From Heterocephalus glaber (Eukaryota > Chordata > Mammalia > Rodentia > Bathyergidae), in the NCBI RefSeq assembly GCF_000247695.1, contig NW_004624748.1, forward strand, positions 3,097,760 through 3,161,759: a stretch of DNA of 64,000 nucleotides, in the 5' to 3' direction. Shown in pieces: positions 11,095 to 23,612 of the stretch. The position numbers and the translations under genes were made by a program. The notes below the pieces were generated by a model. The model was not told the origin of the DNA and did no database searches. It saw only the letters and a list, made by a program, of their open reading frames with translations. Position 1 is the first letter of the stretch. Each line of letters starts with the position of its first letter.

Positions 11095-11959
11095 GGTAAA
11101 ATAAAATAAATCCCAGAAAATAGCAAAGAAGGAAACTGTGCTAATACGTCCATCCATCCATTCATCCAATAACACTTCTGTATACAATTTCTGGGGTTCA
11201 CCACCCCTTCTAACTCCCATGCTAGCTTAAGAAAATGCCTGTCCTAGAGAAATACAAGATTCACCTCTCCAAATGCAAGCCTAGGAGAAATAGATTGTGT
11301 AGAGAAAATGAGTACAATGATGATGTTTAGCATCTGCCTGAGAAAATCCCTAGGGGAAGCATCCCTGGGAGACTAATGTACTCACACAATGCTCTTGACA
11401 AAATAGTCTATGTCTGATTGCAACTGGCCTAGATTAAAATGTGCTTTGGCTAAAGAATGAGTCTATCCCACATATGTAGCCAACCTTGAGCTCACTGAAG
11501 CTTTTGTGTGAAAAGTCGTGGTCAGGATACCTGAATCCTCCAGGCTCCACAAAGGGCTGCTATCCGGTGACTGCTAGGAGGTCCCCTTACTGTAGGGTGA
11601 GGCTCCTCCAGAATGCTTGGGTGCCTGCCCATAGCCCGGCTTATCAGGGCATCTGCAGGCCCCTGCCAAGGGCCCTGGCTGTATTTGCCTTGGCCCATTT
11701 CGGGGGACTGGATTTTACCCTGAGCAACACGCGATTTTTGGCTGACAGGTGTCTGCTAAGCAGGATTTCATTTTGTACTCAGAGAATTCAGCACCAGGGC
11801 CAGCTCAGCCAACGTGGAAATGCAATAATTCACACCAAAGGAAGTCAAACAGAAAGAGACCATGTCCAGAGACGGGAAATGAAAAGGAAAAGAAATAACT
11901 GAGCAGGTAAAGCAGATTGTCACATTTTCCCCATTCAGCTGAATCCTTCCATGGAAGAG

Positions 11960-12764
<805 letters not shown>

Positions 12765-13102
12765 TAATGAATCTGACAGACTCCCAGCAAGGGGGTCAGT
12801 AATCCTCATGGACTTTCCGTGGGTGTCTCTAGTGGAATAAGCTGATTCCACTCTTAGTTTTTAATGCTGAAGGACATAAAGAGGAGCACTTAGTGGTGTC
12901 CACCAAGGAGCCTGGTGGGACAGGCTTAAGCTTTGGTGGTGGGCGCTACTGAGTTGGCATCACTTTTTACTCTCTGACTTTATAGATGAGATAATGCTTA
13001 CATGGAATTTGGGTGGTGGCAACTAATTTCTCAACATATTATTGTTTCTGTAAAATGTATTATGATCACATCTAAAAATCCCAGGGAAAAGGAAATCTTT
13101 GA

Positions 13103-13179
13103 GGCCTAGGAGTGCACCTCAGTGGTAGAACATTTACCTATGTGCAAGCCTTAAGCCTCTGGGTTCAAATCCCAGCACT

Positions 13180-13212
<33 letters not shown>

Positions 13213-13259
13213 AGGAGAAGGAGAAGAAAAAGAAGAAGAGGAAGAGGAAGAAGAAAAGG
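13103..13259 (+). mobile_element. Older ID-type SINE with long A/GAA tail
   Basis: The head GCCTAGGAGTGCACCTCAGTGG and B-box GGGTTCAAATCCCAG are followed by about 29 A and a GAA/GGA purine tract to 13258. The target duplication GGAAATCTTTGA occurs at 13091-13102 and 13260-13271. It differs from the young SINE subfamily in this window. Confidence 0.85.
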
Positions 13260-13479
13260 GGAAATCTTTGATTGTGATAGGTGATTTAAAATACTTCTGT
13301 GGCTACTTCCCCTCTAGCAGTACCTTCAACTGAGATGCTCCGACAGCTCAGTCTGTGGCTTGAGGAGATTGCAGATGGCTTTACTGGGTACTGGGGCTGT
13401 CAGCCAGACACAGCCATGTAATTAGTAAGAGCAATCACTTGCATTGTGTCATTGTTAATACTATCATAGTTTCATAAAT

Positions 13480-13600
13480 ATTATTTTTTGAGCATTCATA
13501 TAATGCCAGTGCTGAAGGTGGAGAGGAACTCCCTTTTCACAGAAAGGTAAACTGAAGCTCAGTGACTCTGTCTCTGCCTACTGGCTATGTGACCACCCCC
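13480..13600 (-). repeat. MIR-like fragment, reverse
   Basis: 'aaaggtaaactgaagctcagtgactctg' and 'tactggctatgtgac' follow MIR in reverse. The copy is weak and diverged. Confidence 0.45.
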
Positions 13601-13809
13601 CATTCACTCTGTTGTTCTTTCCTTCATTTCCTCAGATTGGTTTTATTCCTAATGCCTGTGGTTTACATCTCCTTTGTCATTTATTTCCATTCCCCACTTT
13701 CCTGATGGCTAACTTGAAGGTGTTCAGAGCAGGCCTGCTTCCTACTTCCTCACTGGCCCTCAGTGTCCTGCAGCCTGTATCAGTCCTATTAATGTTGAAT
13801 GACTGATTG

Positions 13810-15079
13810 GACTGCTATCAAATCTCAAGGGCTTGGCTTAACCAACTGGTTTCAACTGGCTGCATTTAATACCAGGTGGGAGCAGTTTAAATAATTATTC
13901 CCACTGCAAAAGTATGTCAGTGCTGGGGCCTGTAGGGAAGGCTCCTAGTTTTGGGTCCCAGGGATGACCCTACCTAAACCTTGATCTCAGACTTCTGGCC
14001 TCCAGAATTGTCTTGCTTGAAGCCACCTAGCATGTGGAACTTTATTATAGAATCCCTAGGAAATGTGGACTTCTTCTGTAGAATTAGCCTCTTTTTCTCT
14101 TCTCCAGTCTTAGTGCAAAGCCATCTCGGTTGTCACACCCTAGTACATGAAGTTTGTTAAAATGTGTTAGGGAGGTGTGAGGCAGTGTTGCAGTGAACCT
14201 GGTAAACTTGATGAAGAAACAGTATCTTTTCCATTTTTCTACCCTGGAACATAGCAATGGACCCCATTGGTCATTTGCAGGTGCTTTGTAACCTTTGAAG
14301 GTCTGATGTCTTTGGTGCCATAGGTAGGGAAGAACAGGGTTTCCTGAAGAGTGAGCCATGTTCTCTGGAGCCGCAGGGCACCATGGCAGCCTCTCCTTCC
14401 CCCTCCAAATGTTACCCCCTTGCCAGGCCACAGAACCCAAGTTTCCTTGTCTCTTCTTCTTTCAGAGGCAAGATAGTGGCTTTTTAACTATTTTGATTAA
14501 GACCAACAATAGTAAGAAATATATTTTATAAATTGACCCAGTTTACCCCAATGTATAACCAAAAGTTTCATAAAATAGACTTATTTCTGTTCCTTGCTTG
14601 GTACTCTGATGTTTTCCAAAACATTCTGTGCTATATTATTTTATTTTTAAATTCTGGTCATGACACACCCATTTAATTTCACAAGGCTGTACAGGATCAA
14701 GACTTGCAGTTTTTCATGCTCTGGGGTAAGGCATTTTAACAGACCCCAGTGAAATTCTAATGATGTCTAAGGCATTAAGGACCAGGGGGCCCGATGGTCT
14801 GTGACCCCAGCCCCTGGTGAAACCCTGAGCCAGGAAGGGCACCCGTGTGGGTCAAAGAGTAGAAGTGAGAACTGGAAGGAAAGTGCACCTGGAGTGGGTG
14901 GATCAAGTACCCCTGGAACCCTCTATGGTGAGAGTCCCAGCCCGGCCCTGTGATAATCTGCTCCTCCCTCAGAATGGGCCCTCATTACAAAAATGAATAA
15001 AAAACATTTTTTGCAACTTTAAAAATTAAAACAACAAAAATCCATACCTGAGGACTTTTGTGTGTTGGGCATGAGCTAT
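13810..15079. other. Intronic, nothing recognised
   Basis: No repeat family or exon was identified. A GC-richer block at 14770-14990 stands out from the AT-rich surroundings but matches nothing I know. Confidence 0.35.
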
Positions 15080-15385
15080 TCTGGGACTTGTTATGGTTTA
15101 AATTTTGAAAGTCTCTTGTTCAGAGGTGGGGCCAGTGAGGTCAGGGGAGGCAGGTCACTGGGATGTATTCTTGTCATTGCCTCCTCTCTCTCTTTCTCTG
15201 TTTTCTGGCTGCCATGGAGTGAGCAGCTTTCCTCTGCTATGCCCCTTTGCCATGCCATTTCTGCCTTGGAGATGACCAACCATGAACTGAATCCTCTAAA
15301 GACCATGAGCCAAAATAAAACTCTCCTCCTTTAAGCTGTGGGTATCAGGTATTGTGTCCTAGCAAAGGGGAAGTGAGTATTATAA
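15080..15385 (+). mobile_element. MaLR LTR (MST/ORR1-like)
   Basis: 'gttatggtttaaattttgaaagtctc', 'ggcaggtcactgggatgtattc', 'gaccaaccatgaactgaatcctctaaagaccatgagccaaaataaaac' and 'ctgtgggtatcaggtattgtgtcctagcaa' run in MaLR order. AATAAA lies at 15314-15319. Confidence 0.7.
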
Positions 15386-15644
15386 GACTAATTGAATGCT
15401 TAAATATTAGAATTTCCACAGGGCATAATGTATATGGTAGGAAGAAGCATATTTAGAATGGATCCTGTCCTGAAATGCAGTCTCTGAATCAACAGGGCAA
15501 TATACCCCTCTGCTGTGGGCACTATGGGTGTTTCTACCAGTGAAGAGGAGTGGTCTACCATTTCCCCTGCTTATGTACCACAGTCTAGGCAAAATCAGGG
15601 ACAATCAGCAGTTATCCTTGACTTTAAAATGCCCCCAAAACTGA

Positions 15645-15775
15645 CATGCAGAGTATTATCCCCATTCTATCAATGAGAAAACTGGGACTCAGAGATATAA
15701 AGTGATTTATGTAAGACTATGCACCTGTCAAAGAGACAGCCAGGATTCAAACACAATTTGTATTGTTCTGTGATT
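15645..15775 (-). repeat. MIR SINE, reverse
   Basis: 'gagaaaactgggactcagagatataaagtgat' and 'gccaggattcaaacacaa' are MIR in reverse. Confidence 0.7.
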
Positions 15776-16599
15776 TATTTTCTTGTCAATGTATCCACAG
15801 CATCTTCCCATTGGAAAACATATTTTCAGCTCACATAACATTCAAGATGTCAGCGTGTGCACAGGATGCATCTTGGAAACCTGGGCCAGGGAAAGTTGTC
15901 AGAGTGGGGCCTGCCCTGCTTCTGCTCATGGACTTGGTGCTGGGGATGTCCCCCAAGTGGAGCTGCATGACCCAAGCTGTCTTTGTCCAGAGAATTCTGG
16001 TTGAAAGGAAGTGACTGGAAGTCATGCTGTTAGCTGTCCCCTCTCCACAACCCATGGATAAAATCTTCTAACTCACATGGCTATCGCTGATTCCATTTCA
16101 CTCTGGTTCTCCATAGCATGGAACTACTGAATTTGTACTACCTACTTTTGCACTCTCAACCTACCCTAAGAAAAGCGCTGGGCAATCAGTGCAGGTCCAG
16201 TTACCAGGGGTGCTTCATTATAGGTAGGCATTGAGTCCTCAAATCACTTCAATAAAGGGACTCCCCAGCTCATCCCATAAAGTATCAGAAATGAACCACA
16301 CACCAGAATATTGAAGTAGCCACAGAGTTTGGAAAACCAGGAGAGAAACATCCAATGAAAATTAACACCTCTGAAAAGAACATGCAGCTCATGCGAGCTA
16401 ATTTAGCTGCTATAGATGAGCTTAGATTTGGCTCTGTGAGTTGGACTTGTTTCAAAATTCTGATGATCTAAGGAGAATTAGACCCATTGCTTAGGAGAAG
16501 TGAACTTATTTCCTACCTTTGAATTCCAAAATTTCTCATATGGTTCTTGACATAGGGCATTTGTGTGATGTGGTTGTTAATGCCCTCAATAATATTTTG

Positions 16600-16720
16600 A
16601 TAATCATTCATTGATACATTATTAACTCATTCATCAGTGCATTTTTATTGAGCACATGATGACCAAGACAAAGTCCCTGTCCTCATCAGGGAATCAGTCT
16701 CGAGAGAGTGACAGCAATAA
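16600..16720 (+). repeat. Ancient dispersed repeat fragment
   Basis: 'ttaactcattcatcagtgcatttttattgagcac', then 'caaagtccctgtcctcatcagg', resembles the family seen at 2877, 45240 and 60420. Confidence 0.45.
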
Positions 16721-17257
16721 ACCAGTGCAGAGTTCTTAGTGGAGAGTCTCAGAGCCCCAGCTGTGATGGCCAAGGACACGGCCCTGAGGTGCATCTTGGT
16801 GAGTGTTGAAGGATAGCACCTGACTAAGCTGCTGCCAATCCCTCTGAGCTCAAGCAAGAATTCAGGTGCCCAGGGTATGGGCACCCTCTCACATCAGACT
16901 TTGTCGGTTTTCTCTAATGATGTGGTTCACCCTGGGACCAAAAAAAGGGTAAATAATTGTTCAGCTGTGTTTCTTCCTGTCCATCTCCCATCCATTCTAG
17001 TGTATTAAAAAGCCACGTGTCCCTCTGTGACTTGTTCTGGACCATGTCTGGGACAGGATGGGCTTCAGCCTCTTTCTTTTCCTTCTTCTTGCTCATTTCT
17101 TCAAGCTGTAGCCCCTCTTCTGCTGTGAGGGCCTCTGGAGTGTTCGATTCCTCTCTTTTTTCTTCTCCTCGTAAACATCACTTCTCTCAGCTTGGCTTTA
17201 AAAAAATAATACATATAATTTACCCTCATAAAATCAGTGGGCTTTTGTTGTTTTAAA

Positions 17258-17358
17258 TTTTGAGACAGGGTCTTGCTAAGTTGCCAAGACTGAGCTAAAA
17301 CTCACAATCCTCTTGCCCCAGCCTTCCAAGTGTTGGCATTACAGGGTGCACAGCCTCA
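17258..17358 (-). mobile_element. B1 SINE, reverse
   Basis: TTTTGAGACAGGGTCTTGCTAAGTTG...CTTGCCCCAGCCTTCCAAGTG...GCATTACAGG is a 7SL-derived B1 monomer in reverse. Confidence 0.85.
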
Positions 17359-17974
17359 CTCAGCAACTCTGTGGCTTTGAGTCTATTCAGAGTTTTATAG
17401 CTGTCACTGCTCTTTAATTACATAATATTTTCATCATCCATTTCAACTTCTTTTTCTTCTTTCTTTCTTTTTAGTGTGGTGAAATGAATGTGCCTTTACC
17501 ATTTTCAACCTGGCACTTCATAGTTTCTTTAAGTGAGTGCTTTTTAGTGTCCTCAGATTATGAGTGGTATATTACAGTTAATGAATTCTTCAGAAATTAA
17601 GTACCTTTCTTTGAATAATTTTGCAGCAATTTTTTAAAAAGTAAAAGTGGATAATACTAAGTATCTTTCAAATAATTAATTGCTAGACAAAAGCCAGGGT
17701 ATTTCACATTAGATTTCATGAACCTTTCCAAATTATCATTTCTGTAAACCCATAATAACTCATCCAAAGACTGTTATACTCCAGTTAACATATTTTAAAA
17801 CACTACAGAAGTATTGCTAGTAGTACACTAGTAAATGAATCTCTTAAGCAACATGAAAGCTCTAAAATACTTCATTTAGGAATCAGGAGAATGTTTTCAT
17901 AAAAGTTTTAATAATTACTTCTTTAAATATAAAACAATCTTTTAAAGTGGATTACTTAAAAATTTAAAAACTGT

Positions 17975-18046
17975 AGCTAGGGGTGTAACTCAGTGGCAGA
18001 GCATGGGCTTAGCACTGGGAGGTCCTGGGCTCATTCCCCTGCACAA
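17975..18046 (+). mobile_element. Older ID-like SINE
   Basis: AGCTAGGGGTGTAACTCAGTGGCAGAGCATGG with the box B-like GGGCTCATTCCCC and a short A-rich tail. It is an older subfamily than the young copies. Confidence 0.65.
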
Positions 18047-18059
18047 AAAAGAGATAAAT

Positions 18060-18600
18060 ATTTTTTAAATTACCTTTTAAACTTTTTTTAGTACAATTCA
18101 GTGGCATTCAGTACAGTCACAGTGTTGTGTAGCTGTCATCACTATCTAGCTCCAGAATTGTTCTCATCATCTCAAACAGAAGCTTTGTCTCTATTAAACT
18201 CTAGCTCCTTATTTCTCGCTCCCCTGAGTCCCTGACAACCTCCTTTCACTCTTGGTATCTATGAATTTGCCCACTCTAGATACCTCATATCCAGTCAAGT
18301 GCCGTGTAATGAGAGGTCTGCATTTTGAGAAACCTGCCATTCGGTGACTTTGTCATTATTCAAAGATCATAAAGTGTATTTACACAAACTAAGACAGCTA
18401 CGATGTCCCTACACCATATAATCATATAGGACCACTCTCAGTCATGCATTCGACCTGTTGCTGACTGAATTGTCAGGGTGTGACATGGAATCATATGGGA
18501 TTTGTCCTTCTGTGTCTGACTCATTTCACTGAGAGTAATGTTTTCAAAGTTTGTTTATGTTTTAGCAAGTGTTAGAATTTTCTTTATATGGCTAATCACA
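18060..18600 (-). mobile_element. L1M fragment, reverse, split by a DNA transposon
   Basis: TAGTACAATTCAGTGGCATTCAGTAC, CACAGTGTTGTGTAGCTGTCATCAC, CCCTGACAACCTC and CTAGATACCTCATAT stop at 18290. The L1 resumes at about 18486 with GGAATCATATGGGATTTG, so a 195-bp insert interrupts it. Confidence 0.8.
18291..18485. mobile_element. Tigger-like nonautonomous DNA transposon nested in an L1
   Basis: The ends are inverted relatives (CAGTCAAGTGCCGTGTAAT at the left, CTGAATTGTCAGGGTGTGACAT at the right). The inside shows AAAGTGTATTTACACAAACTAAGACAG and ATATAATCATATAGGACCAC, as in Tigger-type MITEs. Confidence 0.65.
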
Positions 18601-19754
18601 TGATTTTGGGGTTGATTTGGGTTTTTGATGGCAAGTGAAGAGAGGAAATTTGAGATTATGCTGTTTTGGACAAGTGTTTCCTGGCATTTGGGGTCCTCAC
18701 TGAGGAGAGTTCTCACACCTTTAGGACCACAGGAACAAGTGCACAGCCAGCATCCCACCATGGGAACTGGGCTACATGAGTGGACTTGGCCTGAGTGGAC
18801 TGCAGCAGAGAGCCTCAGGGATGCTGGGCACAGAGCCAGAACTGGTGGGGTAGCCCATCTAGGTAGCCAGGCTGCAGCACCCTTTGGAAACCTACAGGCC
18901 CAAAGTATTTCCCAAGGCTGGAGTTACTGGTCACCCACCACAGTCAAAGGGAATCTCATTGACTTTTCCCTGGACCACCTAGTTCTGAACACCTTGAGCT
19001 CCAGATATGTCTCCCTGCATTAATTGGTTGCAATCCTTCCCTGCCCCCAGACTAAAGAAATTCACCTGCTATCAGAAAGATTTTAAAAGACCCAATTGAA
19101 TTTTGGAGAAAGCTAGCCAACAGTAATTGATTTTTCTATTAAAATAGTTTTATTCTGACAGTAGTTAGCTTTCAGAATCAATTTTCTATTGTGGTCACTT
19201 AGTCTTGGTTCATAAAAGAAGACCCTATGTTAATGGCAAATAGAAGACACCCTCTCCTCAAAGGCCACAGGGTCTGAATCTAATTCAGCTAAAAAGATTC
19301 CAAAGCATCCATAGATAAATTGTATGTCAGATGAGAAGCAGGTCCTGGATCCATTTTTCTCTGCTGGGGATTGTTTTTCAGATCTGTTAAGGAGACTTTC
19401 TGCAAATGTGGTGAAATTAAAATGCAGATTTTCTGTGAGCATCAGTTACTAGGGGGTGGGTGGTGGAATCTCTATCACTTGGCCCATATTTGGTTTGTGG
19501 AATTGAAAGGCAGTAAAAATTCAATATGGGCTGCAAAGAATATTCCATTATGGTTGGCAGAGCTGTCTGCAAGGCAACAGCCAGTATAATAATGATTGAT
19601 AACAAAGCATATCTCCTGCAGCCCCTTTCAGTCAAGCCGCAAAATATGTAATTATTTTTCCCAGTCTTTCCTCCTAGTACAAGCTGTTTGCAGTCCCTAG
19701 AAACAATATTTTTTTTCTCCCTCTTTTCTCTCCCCTCCACCCTGTTCACTGTCC
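18600..19754. other. Intronic, nothing recognised
   Basis: The 132-codon frame at 18625-19023 has no splice context or recognisable protein. 19440-19670 is unique-looking with several ATTA/TAAT words and could be a conserved non-coding element, but this cannot be tested here. Confidence 0.35.
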
Positions 19755-19995
19755 TATCTTCTTGTCCTTTGAGCACTCCACCAGGAAGCCTTACATCCAC
19801 TCTCCGGCTCAGGTATTTCCCTCCTCCACCTCAGTGCTCAACACAATGGCTGTAATTGCACAGCCCTTTTGTTTGCTTATCTCTGTCACTGCGTGTGAGC
19901 TCACTGGGCAGAAGCTTCACATGTTATTGCTCTTTTTACTTCCAATCTCCAGTGCAATTTGCAGCACACAGTAGACCCTCAAGAAACAAAGAGGC
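19755..19995 (+). repeat. L2 LINE fragment
   Basis: 'agcactccaccaggaagccttacatcc', 'gtgtgagctcactgggcagaagcttcac', 'tccagtgcaatttgcagcacacagtag' and 'tcaagaaa' follow an L2 3' end. Confidence 0.6.
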
Positions 19996-20099
19996 CAAGA
20001 AACTCCAATTGTAAAAGAAGAAAACAGTTACAAAGTTTGATGGAAGGTCTAGAAAAGTCATGGGTTAGTGATTTTGCAAAGTACAGGTTTGTCTTTTCT

Positions 20100-20690
20100 T
20101 TTTAATGGAGTAGGATATAGTTTGTGTACCTTTCTATGGAATCACATCCTCAGGATCAAAATACTCAGTGTGTTGTTGACCAGATCCCTGTCTCAAAAGG
20201 ACATCTTCTGATCTACACATTTTTGATGGTAATTATATTTGCTCATTAGGTGAAATTTATAAAACACAGAAAGTAAAAATAACTTAAGAATTTTATCATA
20301 TAGAGATAACCATTATATAATCTGTAAGTGCACAGTTTTTCATTCATTTTGTTCCCATGTATATTTGTATATATGTATATTAGGGTTGCAAAATAAAATA
20401 AAGGATGTCTAGTTAAATAAGAAGTTCAGATAACTGATGGATAGTTTTTTTAGTGTAAACATGTCTCATGTGACATTTGGTAAATACTCATACTTAAAAA
20501 TTATTCATTGTTTATCGGAAATTAGAACTTAATTGCTATCCTGTATTTTATTTGCAAAACCTGGTAACCCTAATTTGTGTGTGTGATACATATATGTATA
20601 TAATTTTGAATTTTCTTCAATTAATGTTATGTATTGTGGGTTCTTTTCCATCTCCTACTTTTTGTAAATGAAGGTTTGAAAGGCAAAATT
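20100..20690 (-). mobile_element. Old L1-like 3' end, split by a palindromic DNA transposon
   Basis: AT-rich sequence with 'tagagataaccattatataatctgtaagtgcacag' and, after the insert, 'tttgaattttcttcaattaatgttatgtattgtg' looks like an old L1 3' region in reverse. It is weakly supported. Confidence 0.4.
20379..20574. mobile_element. Palindromic MITE-like DNA transposon
   Basis: The left end ATTAGGGTTGCAAAATAAAAT is an imperfect inverted match of the right end ATTTTATTTGCAAAACCTGG...AACCCTAAT. The inverted match continues inward (left CAGATAACTGATGGATAG, right TTCATTGTTTATCGG) over most of the 196 bp. Confidence 0.8.
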
Positions 20691-20706
20691 TTAACAACTC
20701 ATTTTA

Positions 20707-20817
20707 TTTTTATTTTATTCATTTATTTATTTATTTATTTTTGGTACCGGGGATCAAACTCAGGTCTTTGTGCTTTCGAGTCAGGCAGCGGAACCACTGA
20801 GCTAAATCCTCGGCCCC
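20707..20817 (-). mobile_element. ID-like SINE with (ATTT)n tail
   Basis: A TTTA/TTAT run lies at 20707-20741. The core GGTACCGGGGATCAAACTC...GAGCTAAATCCTCGGCCCC follows. A perfect 14-bp target duplication AACAACTCATTTTA is at 20693-20706 and 20818-20831. Confidence 0.95.
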
Positions 20818-20914
20818 AACAACTCATTTTAAACAATGATTAAACACGATAAATAAATACATCTTAGACTATAGATGTTAAGGCATTTTAAAAGCAAAGA
20901 TTCCTAAAACAAAA

Positions 20915-21025
20915 GTGAAAATGGAAGAAATGGAAACAAAGCTTTTGTACATAGGGAGGGGAAGGGGCTTGAAGGGAGGAATGGATAAAATGAAATTTAT
21001 TGAAAAGAAAAAACCCCAGAGATTC
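20915..21025 (+). mobile_element. L1 3' UTR fragment (G-rich)
   Basis: TTTTGTACATAGGGAGGGGAAGGGGCTTGAAGGGAGG matches the local L1 3' UTR motif TTTGTAAATAGGGAGG...GGGGTTGAAGGGAGG at 26862-26900. It is a short isolated fragment. Confidence 0.6.
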
Positions 21026-21193
21026 CTAGAATTGTGACGGATAGGTCATAGATTAAAGGTCATTAATTGTTAAAGATTCTTCTACATATATGTGATATTG
21101 TGAAACATACTGTTAGTCTTCATGTTTCTTTCCTAAAATTCATCTTCTGAAATCTTTGTAATCTTCAAAACAGTAAGGGTTTTATTGATTGAC

Positions 21194-21817
21194 TGTTGGG
21201 TGGCAGTACCGAGATAGCTTAGGATTGAGGACCAGTCGTAGAAAAGACCAACCTCTGGGCAAGAGAGAGGGGCTGAAGTTAAGCTGACCACCAGAGGCCA
21301 GTGATTTAATCCATCATGCCTATATAAAGAAGTCTCCATAAAAACCAAAAAGACTGGGTTCAGGAAGCTTCTGGATAGCAAAACACCTGGAGTCCTGCAG
21401 TGTGGCATCCACTGGAGGACATGGAGGCTACTGGCCCTTTCCCCCATACCTTGCCCTTCCCGTCTTTTTTCTAGTGCTCATCAGAATTCTGTGTAAGATC
21501 CTTTACAATAAACAGTAAATGTATTTCCATGAGTTCTGTGTGCCACTCTAAGAAATTAGTCTAAGATGAGCTGAAGGTTGTAGAAAACCTGATTTATAGC
21601 CAGTTGGTCAAAAGCACAGGTAAAACAACTTGGGGCTTGCGATTAGCATTTGGGGGGAGGCAGTCTGGGGACTGAGCCCTCTACCTTTGGCATCTGTAAT
21701 TTGCCCGTAATCTATCCAGGTAGACAGAGTCGGAATGGAATTGAATTAGAGGAAAACCAGCTGTTTTCTGCCACAGAATCGCTTGCTTTCTTGAAGTCTG
21801 AGGAGATTCCCTACACA
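21194..21817 (+). mobile_element. ERVL LTR, MLT2-like
   Basis: It begins TGTTGGGTGGCAGTACCGAGATAG and ends CCCTACACA (TG...CA). Inside are CTATATAAAGAAGTCTCCATAAAAACC, the polyadenylation-type CAATAAACAGTAAATG, and AGCCAGTTGGTCAAAAGCACAGG, all in MLT2 order. A short internal remnant follows; no coding region is attached. Confidence 0.8.
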
Positions 21818-21838
21818 TTTGGTGACAGAAGTCTTCTC
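21818..21838 (+). other. ERVL primer-binding-site-like sequence
   Basis: TTTGGTGACAGAAG directly follows the LTR end. ERVL elements use a tRNA-Leu primer and carry TGGTGTCAGAAG-like sequence here, so this is the diverged start of the internal region. Confidence 0.55.
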
Positions 21839-21849
21839 AGTTGATAACA

Positions 21850-22780
21850 CTGAGTGAGAGTATAGTAGGGAATGAAGGTCATTTTTCTCCTCTCACAATA
21901 TTGACTTCCAGAAAAATTTTGCCAATCTTCACTTTTTCAACAGTGGACTATTATTACACTTTATCAGCAGTACTGTCATTAATTTTCAAAGTTTGTCAGT
22001 TTGATAGATAAATTGTTTTTTGAAGGCACCTTTGTTTGATTACTGCTTGAGTGAAAATGACCTTTTTCTTTTGGTGCCGGGGATCCAACTTGGGTCCTTG
22101 AGCTTGCAAGGCAGGCGGCAGAACCACTGAGCTAAATCCTCGGCCCCTAAAATGACCTTTTTGATTGTACCAGTGCACACTTCTTGCTTAGTTGATCATA
22201 TATTCATGTCTTTATACATTTTTCTTTTGGTGATGCTAAAGTTTTATTATTTATTTATAGGAACTCATTATATTAAGGCAATTAGGCCATATGTGTTAAA
22301 ATATTTTCGCCAATTTATGTCTTAATTTTATGACATTTTATGATGTACAGATGCTGATTTTTATGTAGTCAAATGTAACAACTTTTTGTTTTTGTCATTT
22401 CTTCCATTGCTTTCATATTTAGTCCTTTCATGTCTCCATGTCTCAAGGTCAAATTGTATACTTGCTACTTTTCTCCCTTTTTTATAGTTCTATTTTGAAA
22501 AACCAAGTCCTTTTATCTATCTGCGAATTATTTTGATATGTAGTAGGAGCTAACACTCCAACTTGATTTTTTTCTCAAACAGCAAAGTTTCTCAACATCA
22601 TTTATTGACAACTTCATCCTTTCTTCACTGGAGAATGATGTTTTACTTATTGCACGTGAAGATTTTACACTATGTTTTGAATATGCTAATTCAATTCTAT
22701 CAGGCTTCTAAATGCATAAATGTAATAATTTTTTAATCAGTGTTTTGTTAAAGTCCAGTGATCAATTGATGACGTATAAA
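21850..22780 (-). mobile_element. Old L1M fragment, reverse, with a SINE inside
   Basis: 'caaacagcaaagtttctcaacatcatttattgacaacttcatcctttcttcactg', 'gcgaattattttgatatgtagtaggagcta' and 'ttgattactgcttgagtg' are old L1 ORF2 phrases in reverse. It is interrupted by the SINE at 22067-22147. Confidence 0.6.
22067..22147 (-). mobile_element. ID-like SINE
   Basis: GGTGCCGGGGATCCAACTTG...GAGCTAAATCCTCGGCCCC. The duplication AAAATGACCTTTTT is at 22054 and again from 22149. Confidence 0.92.
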
Positions 22781-23279
22781 ATAAGGTTACCAGATGCTTG
22801 TAAATGAAGTAATGGCTGTAAGATTATAAAGCTGGGAAGAAAAACAGCTAACCAATCAGTTTAATCCTATGATCCTACAACCTCTGTTTCCAAAGATAGA
22901 CATGTAGTTTATGAAACAAGAATTATGGATATAAAATACAAACTACTTAGAAAAATATACAGTCTGAAATTTAGAGACAAGATAAATACTACTTTTGATC
23001 TGTTCCTGAATATCCATCTGAAGCATGGCAGAAAGCAAGGAGGATAAAGTAGTTGGAGACTTTATACTGACAACCTTCTTTTGATGATGTTAAATTTCTT
23101 GTGGATAAATGTGTGGTATTCTACTTTTAATTTCACCCAGATAATGATTAAATGTTAAAACCATCTTGCCAATGTAGACAAATTCTACATTTGACTTTGT
23201 AAATTACATCAATATTGACATTCATATTTATAAGTATGATTAGCCCAGTGGGCTATTACCAGTATTTCATAGAAATAAG

Positions 23280-23612
23280 AAGTACAGATGGTCTGCAATT
23301 TAGGATGGTTACACTTATGATTTTTCAACTTAATGATGTGAGAGTGTTCCCACTCAAGCATTCTCTTTTTCATTTTCATCAAAGTATTCAATAAATTGCA
23401 TGAGATAGTCAACATTTTAGTATAAAATAGGCTTTGTATTACATACTTTTTCATGTGTAGGCTAATTAAGTGTTCAAAGTACGTTTAAGACAGGCAGGTT
23501 AGTGCTCAGTGGGTTAGGTGTATTATATTCATTTCCAACTTATAGTATTTCCAGCTTAGAGTAGGCTTATCAAGACAGAATCCTGTTGCAAGGTGAGGAG
23601 TATCTGTATAGA
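23280..23612 (+). mobile_element. Tigger-like DNA transposon, copy 1
   Basis: 'gtacagatggtctgcaatttaggatgg', 'tattcaataaattgcatgagatagtcaac', 'aaaataggctttgtattacat', 'ggttaggtgtatt' and 'gcaaggtgaggagtatctgta' run in the same order as the copy at 61840-62288. Confidence 0.7.

Noticed and set aside
11486..11902. 138-codon open frame upstream of C13orf42 exon 1
   Set aside because: No recognisable domain, not in frame with exon 1, no start context or splice signal. It is more likely upstream regulatory or unique DNA.
18625..19023. 132-codon open frame
   Set aside because: No splice or promoter context and no recognisable protein. This length is expected by chance in GC-richer intronic DNA.
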